Shown in pieces: positions 1 through 8,147 of a DNA stretch of 61,468 nt (within the stretch, counting starts at the first letter, position 1; each line of letters begins with the position of its first letter). The notes under the pieces were generated by a model. It saw nothing but the letters and a program-made list of their open reading frames with translations, had not been told where the DNA came from and searched no databases. Source of the stretch: Panacagrimonas sp052386745. GTDB taxonomy: Bacteria > Pseudomonadota > Gammaproteobacteria > Nevskiales > Nevskiaceae. Location: the NCBI GenBank assembly GCA_052386745.1, contig JBQTJW010000010.1, forward strand, positions 1 through 61,468, given 5' to 3'. The position numbers were made by a program, and so were the translations under genes.

Positions 1-25
1 CGATCCGGGTTTCGAGTCCGGATCG
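1..25. repeat. 8-bp inverted repeat at window edge
   Basis: Bases 1-8 (CGATCCGG) are the exact reverse complement of bases 18-25, with a 9-base loop. No T-run follows, so it is not a clear terminator. Bases 26-248 hold no gene I can support; a 65-codon minus-strand frame at 28-225 resembles nothing I recognise. Confidence 0.35.
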
Positions 26-248
26 CATCAGAAACCTCCGAAATCAGGTCGGTCGGCAGCCGTCGCCGACACCCCGCGCCTCTGCATCGCCACCGCCACG
101 CTCAAATTGAACCTGTGCAGGGTTTCCTTAGGTACATTCCGCGGATCGCCCTCACGCCATCCGCTTTGCGCCAGCCTCGATGCGCTGTTCAAGGCAGGAT
201 TGAACGGCCTGGCGATTTGCGCCACCGCGGTACTCGCCGGGCCTGGGT

Positions 249-545
249 TCAGGCCGCTACTAGCAAAGCCCGTAGGACATTTGCCGGATCAGCTTGGATA
301 GCACGAAGCAGAGCCTTCGCTGGGCCGGTTGGTTGACGACGGCCTTGTTCCCAATTTCGCAGCGTTCCCACGTCCACCTGAAGCACGGCAGCGAACTTCG
401 CCTGGCTCAGCTTGGTGATCGCTCGGATTTCCTTCACCTTCGCCGCATCGAGGAAGAATTCGCGAGACGGCTGGCGCTCGCCGCGCACAATCTCGTCGGC
501 TTGTTGCACGCTTTTGAGCAGTTCGTTGAACAGCGCCTTCTTCAT
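249..545 (-). CDS. XRE-family antitoxin (HigA/NadS-like) of a type II toxin-antitoxin pair
   Basis: This 98-residue protein is the likely antitoxin partner of the toxin encoded just upstream. Residues about 43-75 form a helix-turn-helix (KLSQAKFAAVLQVDVGTLRNW), including the recognition-helix pattern followed by EQGRRQP that is typical of NadS/HigA-type regulators. The N-terminal 40 residues are where such antitoxins often contact the toxin. Its start codon overlaps the toxin stop by four bases (ATGA), so the two are translationally coupled, toxin first, as in higBA loci. It probably represses the operon by binding the palindrome at the toxin start. The family call is firm; the exact subfamily name is not. 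Confidence 0.85.
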   Translation of the reverse strand: MKKALFNELLKSVQQADEIVRGERQPSREFFLDAAKVKEIRAITKLSQAKFAAVLQVDVGTLRNWEQGRRQPTGPAKALLRAIQADPANVLRALLVAA

Positions 546-856
546 GACCAGTTCTCCACAATCAAACGGAGTTGCTTCTTCTGGGCCGGCGACAGGTCGT
601 CGGCTTCTGACTTCGCGTAGGCCAGCAGCATGAGGATCTGCGCCTCGGCCACTCGCCAGAAATAGATCACCCGGACGCCGCCACGCTTGCCAGTGCCGGG
701 CAGCTTCCAGCGAACTTTCCGGAGCCCGCCGGTTCCCTCGATGAGGTCGCCGGCATCCGGCTGCTCGATCAGGAAGTTCTGGAGTTGCCGGTACAGGTCG
801 TCATCCATCAGCTTTTTGATGAGCTTGGTGAAGACCGGCGTTTCCTGAAAGATCAT
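542..856 (-). CDS. RelE/HigB-type toxin
   Basis: This 104-residue protein fits the RelE/ParE toxin superfamily, whose HigB-type members cleave mRNA on the ribosome. The segment GGLRKVRWKLPGTGKRGG followed by VRVIYFWR is the characteristic central beta-sheet of the HigB-2 group, and the C terminus (LSPAQKKQLRLIVENW) matches the usual end of that group. It lies first in a two-gene operon and overlaps the antitoxin by four bases. No Shine-Dalgarno sequence precedes the ATG, and the predicted promoter would start transcription about one base before it, so the message is probably leaderless. Confidence 0.85.
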   Translation of the reverse strand: MIFQETPVFTKLIKKLMDDDLYRQLQNFLIEQPDAGDLIEGTGGLRKVRWKLPGTGKRGGVRVIYFWRVAEAQILMLLAYAKSEADDLSPAQKKQLRLIVENWS

Positions 857-892
857 ACTATTTATAGTAGGTCAATGACGCACGTAGGTCAA
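856..892 (-). promoter_or_regulatory. Promoter and operator of the toxin-antitoxin operon
   Basis: On the minus strand a -35 box TTGACC (887-892) and a -10 box TACTAT (864-869) are separated by exactly 17 bases. The perfect palindrome TACTAT-TT-ATAGTA (856-869) covers the -10 box and touches the toxin start codon, so it is a natural autorepression operator. A 15-bp direct repeat (868-882 and 885-899) also supplies a second TTGACC. Confidence 0.7.
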
Positions 893-899
893 TGACGCA
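868..899. repeat. 15-bp direct repeat upstream of the toxin gene
   Basis: The sequence TAGGTCAATGACGCA occurs at 868-882 and again at 885-899, with two bases between. The 17-bp period places one copy at the -35 box and the other inside the spacer of the toxin-antitoxin promoter. It may be a second regulator site or a simple local duplication. Confidence 0.8.
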
Positions 900-961
900 T
901 AGTCCCCGCAGGTCCGCCGCGGGTGCCCCCCGGGCCGGGCAGCGTCGTTCAGGAGCGTTCC

Positions 962-1504
962 ATGAGCGACATGAACCTGCTGCGTCTGCCGCAGCTGCGA
1001 CAGAAGATCCGGATGGGTCACCACCAAAGCTCCTTCGCTGAATCGGCAGGATTGGATCTGCCGGGGATTGCATCAGTTGAGGAGACATGGCCCGAGAAAT
1101 ACGTTGTACAAGCTCGAAAGGCGTGTATGGATTCTCTGCACACTGCCGCCAAGCAGATCGGACTTGAGCCCGTCACCGCGTACGTGCCGGCGCGGAGCAG
1201 CGAGTCCGAGATCGAAAAGAAAAAGCGCAAGCACCGCGAGCAGATGCGTGAGGCCAGAAAGCAGGAAGAAGCCTCCGGCTTCAAGCAGGTGAATCTGCGC
1301 CGCATCCCAGCTGATCTCGTCGACGAAGTCCAGTCACTTGTTCAGTCGTTTGTAGAGACCCGCTCCGTAGGCAGCAACGCTACGAATGCACCAGCCGGGT
1401 CAGAAGCGCGGCCTGGCGTCCGTCCTCGTCGGCTCCTCAAGTCGCTGCCGTTCACGCTTGCCCTTGGACTCGTGATCGGCTTCGTGATGGGAATCACGAT
1501 GTAG
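962..1504 (+). CDS. Hypothetical protein with C-terminal membrane anchor
   Basis: I do not recognise this 180-residue protein. The ATG at 962 is chosen because AGGAG lies seven bases upstream; an in-frame upstream extension to 923 lacks such a site. Residues about 80-110 are highly charged and probably helical (SESEIEKKKRKHREQMREAR). The last 20 residues (LPFTLALGLVIGFVMGITM) form one hydrophobic segment, so it looks like a tail-anchored inner-membrane protein with its bulk in the cytoplasm. It stands alone between the divergent toxin-antitoxin operon and the convergent tRNA-Pro gene. Confidence 0.6.
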   Translation: MSDMNLLRLPQLRQKIRMGHHQSSFAESAGLDLPGIASVEETWPEKYVVQARKACMDSLHTAAKQIGLEPVTAYVPARSSESEIEKKKRKHREQMREARKQEEASGFKQVNLRRIPADLVDEVQSLVQSFVETRSVGSNATNAPAGSEARPGVRPRRLLKSLPFTLALGLVIGFVMGITM

Positions 1505-1640
1505 TTGCAACTGCGGTTTTGGTCGAAGGCGAGGAAGAGGCAGGCGCTGTTATCTCAAGTACCGACTGGGATGGTCCGGATAGCGATATCCATCGACTCT
1601 GAGCACCCCTTACCCAAAGAATTATCCACGGCACTAGAAC

Positions 1641-1663
1641 AAAAAAATACCGCCTTGCGGCGG
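1641..1663 (-). terminator. Rho-independent terminator of tRNA-Pro
   Basis: Read on the minus strand, a CCGCC/GGCGG stem with a four-base loop (1650-1663) is followed by a TA and seven T residues (1641-1647). It lies about 35 bases beyond the tRNA 3' end. Confidence 0.75.
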
Positions 1664-1696
1664 CGTCTTAAGTTTCAGTCTTTTCTCGGTATTTGA

Positions 1697-1773
1697 TGGT
1701 CGGGGCGACAGGATTCGAACCTGCGACCTCTTGCTCCCGAAGCAAGCGCTCTACCAAGCTGAGCTACGCCCCG
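1697..1773 (-). tRNA. tRNA-Pro (anticodon CGG)
   Basis: On the minus strand the gene starts CGGGGCG and ends CGCCCCG-A-CCA, giving a seven-base-pair acceptor stem with encoded CCA. The anticodon stem CTTGC/GCAAG encloses TTCGGGA, so the anticodon is CGG (proline). The D-arm (TAGCTCAGCTTGGTAGAGC) and T-arm (GGTTCGAATCC) are canonical. Confidence 0.97.
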
Positions 1774-1786
1774 ACGGGCCGTGAAA

Positions 1787-2758
1787 CTAGCTGGACCGGT
1801 TCGTTGCAAACCAGGCCAAATCGAGAAGCGACGAACGATGCGGGGAGGGGGACAATCCGTTGATCGCTTCGATTGCCGACGCTGCGTGCTGCTCGGCGAG
1901 CGCGCGAGTGTAGGGGATCGCCCCGGTCCGTTCAACGATTTTCATGATCGGCCCAATCTGTTCGGCGCGTCCCTGGCGCAGGGCCTCGCGGATGAGCGCG
2001 GATTCCTCGGCCGTGCCGGTGCGCATGGCGTGGATCAGGGGCAGCGTGGGCTTGCCTTCGGCAAGGTCGTTGCCGACGGCCTTGCCGCTCACGGCCGGGT
2101 CGCCGGTGTAATCCAGCACATCGTCGACGAGCTGGTAGGCGGTTCCCAGCGCGTGCCCGTAAATGCCGAGCGCATGCTCCTGCTCGGGCGTGGCGTCGGC
2201 GGCGATGGCGCCGAGCCGAGCCGCGGCGCGAAACAGGACCGCGGTCTTGAGTTCGATGACGCGCAGGTAACGCGCCTCGTCCACATCCGGATCGCCCTGG
2301 TTCATCAGCTGCAGCACCTCACCTTCGGCGATGGCGTTGGTGGTGTCGGCCATCACGCGCATGACGCCGGGGCGACCCGCGTCTACCATCATCTGGAAGC
2401 TGCGCGAATAGAGGAAGTCGCCGGACAGCACGGCCCCGGCATTGCCCCAGACGGCGTTGGCGGTCTGGCGGCCGCGGCGCAGGTCGGAGTGATCGACCAC
2501 GTCGTCGTGCAGCAAGGTGGCGGTATGGATGAACTCCACCACGGCGGCGAGCAGGCGGGGAATGGATTCGTCACGCGAACCCAGCGCCCGCGCCACCAGC
2601 AGCACCAGCGCCGGGCGAAGGCGCTTGCCGCCGGAGGCCACGATGTGCCCGCCGATCTCGTTGATCAGTGCAACCTCGGACGACAGGCGCGAGCGGATGA
2701 CGCTGTCCAGGCCGCGCATGTCGTCGGCGATCGGGGCGAGCAGGGTCTTGATGTCCAT
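1787..2758 (-). CDS. ispB: Octaprenyl (polyprenyl) diphosphate synthase
   Basis: This trans-prenyltransferase extends farnesyl diphosphate with isopentenyl units to make the side chain of ubiquinone. The 323-residue length matches IspB. The first aspartate-rich motif DDVVD lies at residues 85-89, and the second, DDVLD, at about 212. GGKRLRP near residue 43 is the conserved substrate-binding segment. It is transcribed divergently from rplU-rpmA, the usual arrangement in gammaproteobacteria. The chain length (C40) is inferred from the family and context, not read from the sequence. Confidence 0.95.
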   Translation of the reverse strand: MDIKTLLAPIADDMRGLDSVIRSRLSSEVALINEIGGHIVASGGKRLRPALVLLVARALGSRDESIPRLLAAVVEFIHTATLLHDDVVDHSDLRRGRQTANAVWGNAGAVLSGDFLYSRSFQMMVDAGRPGVMRVMADTTNAIAEGEVLQLMNQGDPDVDEARYLRVIELKTAVLFRAAARLGAIAADATPEQEHALGIYGHALGTAYQLVDDVLDYTGDPAVSGKAVGNDLAEGKPTLPLIHAMRTGTAEESALIREALRQGRAEQIGPIMKIVERTGAIPYTRALAEQHAASAIEAINGLSPSPHRSSLLDLAWFATNRSS

Positions 2759-2837
2759 GGGCGGGAGCTTTTGAGCGCGCGATGCTAGGGACGCACCGGG
2801 CGTGGGTCAACGCGGGGCTGCAAGGGGGATATTTTCG

Positions 2838-2866
2838 TTGACGACCGGGGGCGGTCCCCATAAACT
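2838..2866 (+). promoter_or_regulatory. Sigma-70 promoter of rplU-rpmA
   Basis: TTGACG (2838-2843), a 17-base spacer and TAAACT (2861-2866) form a good housekeeping promoter about 58 bases before the rplU start. The leader holds a T-run and a GGCC/GGCC hairpin (about 2882-2903) of unknown role. Confidence 0.6.
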
Positions 2867-2923
2867 TCGCGACCTTTTTTAGGCCTGCCCCGTTCGGGAG
2901 GGCCGTTGCGGGAGCGAAAGCCG

Positions 2924-3235
2924 ATGTACGCTGTCATCAAGACCGGAGGCAAGCAGTATCGCGTTGCCAGCGGTGAAACGCTGAAGATTGAGACGCTGGT
3001 TGCCGACGTGGGCAGCACGGTGTCGTTCGACGAGGTGCTGCTGGTCGGCGAGGGCGATTCCATCAAGGTGGGTGCTCCCCTGCTCGCGGGTGGTTCGGTG
3101 AAGGCCGAGGTGGTGGCGCACGGTCGCGGCGACAAGATCCGCATCGTCAAGCATCGCCGCCGCAAGCACTATCACAAGGAAATGGGGCACCGCCAGAACT
3201 TCACGCAGGTGAAGATCACCGAGATCGTGGCGTAA
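2924..3235 (+). CDS. rplU: 50S ribosomal protein L21
   Basis: L21 binds 23S rRNA in the large ribosomal subunit. The 103-residue protein begins MYAVIKTGGKQYRV, the invariant L21 start, and its C terminus carries the basic KHRRRKHYHKEMGHRQ stretch that contacts RNA. The ATG at 2924 gives the standard length; an upstream in-frame TTG at 2906 would add six non-conserved residues. GGGAG lies about ten bases upstream. It is cotranscribed with rpmA 15 bases downstream. Confidence 0.98.
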   Translation: MYAVIKTGGKQYRVASGETLKIETLVADVGSTVSFDEVLLVGEGDSIKVGAPLLAGGSVKAEVVAHGRGDKIRIVKHRRRKHYHKEMGHRQNFTQVKITEIVA

Positions 3236-3250
3236 AGCCGGAGCACTGAA

Positions 3251-3508
3251 ATGGCACACAAAAAAGCAGGCGGTTCAACCCGCAACGGTCGCGACTCCAA
3301 GTCCAAGCGCCTTGGCGTCAAGCGCTTCGGCGGCGAGTCGGTGATTGCGGGCAACATCATCGTGCGCCAGCGCGGCACGCGCTACCACGCCGGTCTGAAC
3401 GCCGGCCTGGGCAAGGACCACACCGTGTTCGCACTGGCGGACGGCAAGGTGACCTTCTCCACGCGCGGCCCGAAAAACCGCACGCACGTGGACGTCATCC
3501 CGGCCTGA
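3251..3508 (+). CDS. rpmA: 50S ribosomal protein L27
   Basis: L27 reaches into the peptidyl-transferase centre of the large subunit through its N-terminal arm. The 85-residue protein starts MAHKKAGGSTRNGRDSKSKR, the form without a cleavable prepeptide, as usual in proteobacteria. It follows rplU by 15 bases and is closed by a strong terminator, so the two form a bicistronic ribosomal-protein operon. obgE begins 80 bases later, beyond the terminator. Confidence 0.98.
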   Translation: MAHKKAGGSTRNGRDSKSKRLGVKRFGGESVIAGNIIVRQRGTRYHAGLNAGLGKDHTVFALADGKVTFSTRGPKNRTHVDVIPA

Positions 3509-3528
3509 AGCGGTTGCAGACCCGGTAA

Positions 3529-3553
3529 CGAAAAGGCCCCGCTCGGGGCCTTT
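3529..3553 (+). terminator. Rho-independent terminator after rpmA
   Basis: A GGCCCCG/CGGGGCC stem with a very short loop, flanked by AAAA on the left and TTTTT on the right, lies 21 bases after the rpmA stop. Confidence 0.9.
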
Positions 3554-3587
3554 TTCGTCTGGGTCACCACGAGTTGATGAAGGCCCC

Positions 3588-4694
3588 ATGAAATTTGTTG
3601 ACGAAGCCAGTATCCGCGTCGAAGCCGGCAACGGGGGCAACGGCTGCGTGAGCTTCCGGCGCGAACGCGCCATCCCGTTCGGGGGGCCCGACGGCGGCGA
3701 CGGCGGCGACGGCGGCAGCGTGTACGCCGTGGGCGATCCCAATCTCAACACGCTCGCCGACTTCCGCTTCAACCGCGTGTTCCGCGCCCGTCACGGCGAA
3801 GCCGGCGGAGGCGCCAACTGCCGCGGCCATGGCGGCGCCGACATCGAAGTGCCGATGCCGCTGGGCTCGCTGATCTTCGACGTGGCAACCGAAGAGAAGA
3901 TCGGCGAACTCACCCGCGCCGGTACCCGCGTGAAAATCGCACAGGGTGGATTCCACGGCCTGGGCAACACGCGGTTCAAGTCTTCCACCAACCGCTCGCC
4001 GCGACGCGCATCGCCGGGCACGCCGGGCGAGCAGCGCGAACTGCGGGTGGAACTCTCCCTGATGGCCGACGTGGGCTTGCTCGGCATGCCGAATGCCGGC
4101 AAGTCGACCTTGCTGGCCTCGGTTTCGGCGGCGCGGCCCAAGATCGCCGACTACCCGTTCACCACCCTGTACCCGCAGCCGGGCGTGGTGTCCGTGGGCC
4201 TGCACAAGTCCTTCGTCATGGTCGACATTCCCGGCCTCATCGAGGGCGCGGCCGAGGGCGCCGGGCTGGGCATCCGCTTCCTCAAGCACCTGAGCCGCAC
4301 GCGCCTGCTGCTGCACATGATCGACGTGCTGCCGCCCGACGAGGCTCCGCTGGAACAGCACATCCGCACCATCCAGGCCGAGCTGGCGGCCTTCAGCCCC
4401 GACGTCGCCGCGCGCGAGCAGTGGCTGGTGTTCAACAAGATCGACCTGCTGCCGCCGGACCAGGCCGATGCCCTGATCGCCGCCACCCTGAAGGAACTGG
4501 GCTGGGCCGGCCGCTGGTTTGCGATCTCCGCCGTGACCCGCCAGGGCTGCGACAAGCTATGCGGCGAGGCCATGCTCTGGATCGAGGCCCAGGCGCCGCG
4601 CGAGCCCGAAGTGGAAGTTTCGGAGTCGCCGGAGCCCACGGGTTCACCGGGCCCCGAGGGCGGGGAGACCTCGCAGGAATCCGGGAACGCATGA
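3588..4694 (+). CDS. obgE: Obg/CgtA GTPase
   Basis: ObgE is an essential GTPase that assists assembly of the 50S subunit and links it to the stringent response. The glycine-rich Obg fold fills residues 1-158. The G domain follows, with G1 GMPNAGKST near residue 165, DIPGL near 212 and NKID near 283. The last 40 residues are acidic and low in complexity, as is common in this family. It lies downstream of rplU-rpmA as in most bacteria, and its stop overlaps the proB start by four bases (ATGA), implying translational coupling. Confidence 0.97.
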   Translation: MKFVDEASIRVEAGNGGNGCVSFRRERAIPFGGPDGGDGGDGGSVYAVGDPNLNTLADFRFNRVFRARHGEAGGGANCRGHGGADIEVPMPLGSLIFDVATEEKIGELTRAGTRVKIAQGGFHGLGNTRFKSSTNRSPRRASPGTPGEQRELRVELSLMADVGLLGMPNAGKSTLLASVSAARPKIADYPFTTLYPQPGVVSVGLHKSFVMVDIPGLIEGAAEGAGLGIRFLKHLSRTRLLLHMIDVLPPDEAPLEQHIRTIQAELAAFSPDVAAREQWLVFNKIDLLPPDQADALIAATLKELGWAGRWFAISAVTRQGCDKLCGEAMLWIEAQAPREPEVEVSESPEPTGSPGPEGGETSQESGNA

Positions 4695-5812
4695 ATCGGC
4701 AAAAGCTTCGCGATACCCGCCGCTGGGTGATCAAGATCGGCAGCTCGCTGCTCACCGCGCGCGGGCAAGGGCTGGACCACGCCGCCATCCGCGACTGGTG
4801 CGACCAGATCGCCCAGCTTCGCGCCGGCGGCCGGCAGATCGTGCTGGTGTCGTCCGGGGCCGTGGCCGAAGGCATGGCGCGGCTGGGTCTGAAGAAGCGG
4901 CCGGGCGTGCTGCACGAACTCCAGGCCGCCGCCGCCGTCGGGCAGATGGGCCTGGTGCGCGCCTGGGAGCTGGGTTTCGAGACGCACGGTACGCGCGCCG
5001 CGCAGATCCTGCTGACGCACGAGGACGTGGCCAATCGCGGCCGCTACCTCAACGCCCGCGCCACCCTGAGCGCGCTGCTGGGTTTTGGCGCGGTGCCGGT
5101 GGTCAACGAGAACGACACGGTGGCGACCGATGAAATCCGCCTCGGCGACAACGACACGCTCGGGGCCCTGACCACCAACCTGATCGAGGCCGACCTGCTG
5201 GTCATCCTCACCGACCAGGACGGGCTGTTCGAGGCCGACCCGCGGGTGCAGCCCGATGCCAGGCTGGTGTCCGAGATCGCACTTTCTGCGCCTCAGCTCG
5301 CCGAGATGGCAGGAGAGAGCAAGGGTGAACTCGGTCGCGGCGGCATGCGCACCAAGCTGTCGGCGGCCCGCATCGCGGCCCGCTCCGGCGCGTACACGGC
5401 GATCGCGCACGGGCGCGCCGACCAGGTGCTGCTGCGGCTGGCGGAGGGCGAATCCATCGGCACGCTGCTGTTGCCGGATGCCAGCCCCATGACCGCGCGC
5501 AAGCGCTGGATCGCCGGTCGCCTGCAGGTGCGCGGCAAGCTCCTTCTGGATGCCGGCGCGGCCGAGGTTCTGCGCCGCAACGGCAAGAGCCTGCTGCCCG
5601 TCGGCGTGCGGCAGGTGGAAGGCACGTTCGAGTCCGGCGACCTGGTGAGCTGCATCGACCCGGACGGGCGCGAGGTGGCGCGGGGCCTGTCGAACTACTC
5701 GGCGGTTGACGCGCGAAAGATCGCGGGTGCGCGGCGCGCCGACCTGCTGGAGCGGCTGGGCTACCCGGGCGAGGAAGAGATGATCCACCGCGACAACATG
5801 ACGCTCTGCTGA
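4691..5812 (+). CDS. proB: Glutamate 5-kinase
   Basis: ProB phosphorylates glutamate to gamma-glutamyl phosphate, the first and feedback-controlled step of proline synthesis. The 373-residue protein has an amino-acid kinase domain (WVIKIGSSLL near residue 11, VSSGAVAEG near 53, NENDTVATDEIRLGDND near 140) and a C-terminal PUA domain from about 280. The ATG at 4691 matches the family start and overlaps the obgE stop. proA is not in the window, so the pathway genes are split. Confidence 0.96.
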   Translation: MNRQKLRDTRRWVIKIGSSLLTARGQGLDHAAIRDWCDQIAQLRAGGRQIVLVSSGAVAEGMARLGLKKRPGVLHELQAAAAVGQMGLVRAWELGFETHGTRAAQILLTHEDVANRGRYLNARATLSALLGFGAVPVVNENDTVATDEIRLGDNDTLGALTTNLIEADLLVILTDQDGLFEADPRVQPDARLVSEIALSAPQLAEMAGESKGELGRGGMRTKLSAARIAARSGAYTAIAHGRADQVLLRLAEGESIGTLLLPDASPMTARKRWIAGRLQVRGKLLLDAGAAEVLRRNGKSLLPVGVRQVEGTFESGDLVSCIDPDGREVARGLSNYSAVDARKIAGARRADLLERLGYPGEEEMIHRDNMTLC

Positions 5813-5858
5813 GCGGGGCGGCAAAAAATCGTCGTCAGGGAAAATTCCGGGAGTCGAA

Positions 5859-6707
5859 ATGGAAACCAACCGAGCGAGCCGCACCGCGATGTTCACCGCC
5901 ACCCTGCGCGGCCAGCACCGGCAGCGTCATGCACGGCCCTGGGTGTTCGACGATCCGTACGCGCTGTCGCTGGTCGGTCCCGCGTGGCCCCAGATTCATG
6001 CGCAACTACTCGCCTTGTTCGGCGAGACGATCTTCGAGGAAGTGCTCGGCGGCATATGCTGCCGCGCCCGCCACGTGGAGGAACGGCTGGCTGCGGGGCA
6101 GTTCACGCAATTCGTGATTCTCGGCGCGGGGATGGACTCGTTCGCGTGGCGACGTCCGGACCTGCTGAAGTCGCTGCGCGTGTTCGAGGTGGACCATCCG
6201 GCCTCACAGGCCTGGAAGCGCGAGCGGGCGCAGACCCTGGCGCTGCCGCTCAGCGATCAGCATATCTTCGCGCCCATCGACTTCGAGACCACCAGCCTGC
6301 GCGAAGGGCTGGGCGCCGTCGGTTTCGACGCCTCGCAGCGCACGTTCTACTCCTGTCTCGGCGTGCTGATCTATCTGAAGGCGGACGCGATCCAGACCTT
6401 GCTGCGCACCGTCGCCGCGGGCGCAGCGGGCTCGGAAATCGTCGCGACGTACCAGGTTACCCCAGCGTTTCTGGACGATAACGGTAAAAAATTCTGGGAC
6501 ATCTTCACCGCTGTTGCCGTCGAATCCGGCGAGGGATTCCAGAGCGTCTTCGCGCCGGCCGAGATACAGGTGCTCGTCGAGCGCTGCGGACTGCAAGTCG
6601 CCGAAGACCTCAGTCGCGACGCATTGCACGATCGCTATTTCGCGCAACGCAGCGACGGCCTGAGGCCGTTCGCGGTCGAGCGCCTGATCGCGGCGGTGGT
6701 GCGCTGA
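5859..6707 (+). CDS. SAM-dependent methyltransferase, LCM/TIGR00027 type
   Basis: This 282-residue protein resembles the leucine carboxyl methyltransferase-like family of putative SAM-dependent methyltransferases. It opens with SRTAMFTATLRGQHR followed by DDPYA, a family signature. The SAM-binding strand appears as FVILGAGMDSFAWR near residues 85-98, and EVDHP near 114 provides the acidic residue expected to bind the ribose. The substrate is unknown. It lies alone between proB and a small NTF2-like gene, at the start of an accessory patch. Confidence 0.85.
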   Translation: METNRASRTAMFTATLRGQHRQRHARPWVFDDPYALSLVGPAWPQIHAQLLALFGETIFEEVLGGICCRARHVEERLAAGQFTQFVILGAGMDSFAWRRPDLLKSLRVFEVDHPASQAWKRERAQTLALPLSDQHIFAPIDFETTSLREGLGAVGFDASQRTFYSCLGVLIYLKADAIQTLLRTVAAGAAGSEIVATYQVTPAFLDDNGKKFWDIFTAVAVESGEGFQSVFAPAEIQVLVERCGLQVAEDLSRDALHDRYFAQRSDGLRPFAVERLIAAVVR

Positions 6708-6785
6708 GATTCCGACGGCACACCGGCCTACGCCACAAGGGTCAAAGTGGCCCCTTTCACCCACAAAGAGCAGAGAGATGAAGCC

Positions 6786-7256
6786 ATGGACACACACGCA
6801 AACCCTGTGAAGCGTTCGAGGATTGTGGCGGAAGACGTCGATGCGGTCATCGAGCAATGGCATCTCGCGCTTGGCGAGCTCGTGAAAGGAAACCCCGCGC
6901 CCTTACAGGCGATTTTCTCGCATCGAGAGGACGTCAGCCTCGCCAACCCGTTTGGCCCTGCGGTCCGCGGATGGAAACTGGTTTCGGAAACGATGGCCCG
7001 CGCGGCATCGCTGTACAGGGGTGGAGAGGCCACCGGATTCGAGAACGTGTCGAAACTCGTCACGCCTGAGCTGGCGTACGTCGTGGAGATAGAGCGGTTC
7101 AGGGCCAAATTTGTCGGGAGCGAGGACGCCGGCTGTGTGGTGCTGCGGGTCACCACCGTCCTTCGACCTGAAGACGGCGCCTGGAAAATCGTGCATCGAC
7201 ACGCGGATCCCATTACGACGGCCCGGCCAATCGAATCCGTCATGCAGCAAGGCTAG
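6786..7256 (+). CDS. NTF2/SnoaL-like protein (YybH type)
   Basis: The 156-residue protein appears to be a nuclear transport factor 2-like fold protein of the DUF4440/SnoaL kind. Residues 20-50 hold the helix that opens the cone, followed by HREDVSLANPFGPAVRGW, typical of this family. The C-terminal strands (VLRVTTVLRPEDGAWKIVHRH) match the usual end, in which WKIVHRH forms the last strand. Members are small-ligand-binding proteins or enzymes and the function here cannot be told. The ATG at 6786 gives the family length. Confidence 0.75.
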   Translation: MDTHANPVKRSRIVAEDVDAVIEQWHLALGELVKGNPAPLQAIFSHREDVSLANPFGPAVRGWKLVSETMARAASLYRGGEATGFENVSKLVTPELAYVVEIERFRAKFVGSEDAGCVVLRVTTVLRPEDGAWKIVHRHADPITTARPIESVMQQG

Positions 7257-7294
7257 CCGAATGAAATCCGGTGTCGTGGAGATCAGAGGGACCA

Positions 7295-7331
7295 GGCTCG
7301 ACGTTAATTAGCTCAGCAAGGAATTCGAGCC
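7295..7331. repeat. Copy 1 of a 37-bp palindromic intergenic element
   Basis: GGCTCGA at the left end pairs with TCGAGCC at the right end. A 37-base element of the same length and the same ends, 29 of 37 bases identical, lies at 8172-8208 before the second GNAT gene. Confidence 0.7.
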
Positions 7332-7361
7332 TCGTCCCTTTCACTCAGATTGGAGTCGGAG

Positions 7362-8147
7362 ATGACGACCCAGGTGCATATCGACGTAGTAGCCATTGAA
7401 GAGGCATTTGTCGCTCACTGGACCAATTACGGACAAGCCCCAGGTGGGGTGTTTCACGATGACGGCGACCTGGTCTGGACAGAAGCGCCTGTGTCCCAAC
7501 TTCCATACAACGTCGTGCTCCGAACTCGTCTCGGATCGAATGCCGAAGAACGCATCGATCAGGTGACAAGGCATTTCCGGGAGCGCCGCGTTCAGTTTCT
7601 ATGGCTCGTCCACCCTACAGCCAAGCCCCACAACCTCGCGGAGCGTCTGACCGCGCAGGGGTTGTCGCTAGTCGAGCACGCAACCGGTATGGCGCTGGAT
7701 CTGAGGTCGTGGAGCAGCTGCCGAAGCGCGTCGCAGGGACCCATCACCTATCGGGAGGTGAAAGACGAACCCGACATGCGCGCGTTCGAAGAGCTGATCG
7801 CCGACTACTGGGAGCTTCCCGAGCAGAGCTACCCTTACGTGTTTGCGATGAATAGATGGGTTTTCGAATCGGGCGACCGGGGAGTCAGATGGGTCGCTTA
7901 CCGGGACGGTCAGCCGGTAGGCAAAGCCTATCTGTCGTATCGCGGGGTCGAAGATACCGCAGCAATCTTTGCTGTTTATGTGAGGCCGGCGGCCCGCGGC
8001 CACGGTGTCGCGCGTACGCTCAGCGAGCTGGCAATCGAGCGTGCAGCCGAAACAGGACGACGGCGAGTGGTTCTCCATGAACGCTGCACGTTGCATGTCT
8101 ACGCGACGTCCGCGCTTCACGGTATGCCGCCAGCGCAGGGTCAATAG
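7362..8147 (+). CDS. GNAT family N-acetyltransferase, probably frameshifted near its end
   Basis: GNAT enzymes transfer an acetyl group from acetyl-CoA to an amine. The acceptor here is unknown. The 261-residue frame has a poorly conserved N-terminal half and a GNAT domain from about 130. The acetyl-CoA loop reads VRPAARGHGVARTLSELA near residues 207-224, fitting the R/Q-x-x-G-x-G/A motif. The ATG at 7362 follows GGAGTCGGAG. After VVLH the frame departs from the family. The +1 frame there instead reads SMNAARCM, then FTVCR, which is the usual GNAT ending, so a one-base indel near 8070 is likely. The protein may be inactive or this may be a sequencing error. Confidence 0.7.
   Translation: MTTQVHIDVVAIEEAFVAHWTNYGQAPGGVFHDDGDLVWTEAPVSQLPYNVVLRTRLGSNAEERIDQVTRHFRERRVQFLWLVHPTAKPHNLAERLTAQGLSLVEHATGMALDLRSWSSCRSASQGPITYREVKDEPDMRAFEELIADYWELPEQSYPYVFAMNRWVFESGDRGVRWVAYRDGQPVGKAYLSYRGVEDTAAIFAVYVRPAARGHGVARTLSELAIERAAETGRRRVVLHERCTLHVYATSALHGMPPAQGQ

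Noticed and set aside
1..30. Sequence like a tRNA T-arm (GGGTTTCGAGTCC) at the window edge, possibly an att site
   Set aside because: The loop does not place C56 correctly and no acceptor stem or CCA follows, so neither a tRNA end nor an attachment site is supported.
28..225. 65-codon minus-strand frame
   Set aside because: No recognisable domain and no neighbours to support it.
1505..1696. 63-codon plus-strand frame starting at TTG
   Set aside because: It runs through the tRNA-Pro terminator and has no homology I recognise or good ribosome site.
1781..2788. 335-codon plus-strand frame opposite ispB
   Set aside because: It is the high-GC antisense shadow of a gene with all IspB motifs.
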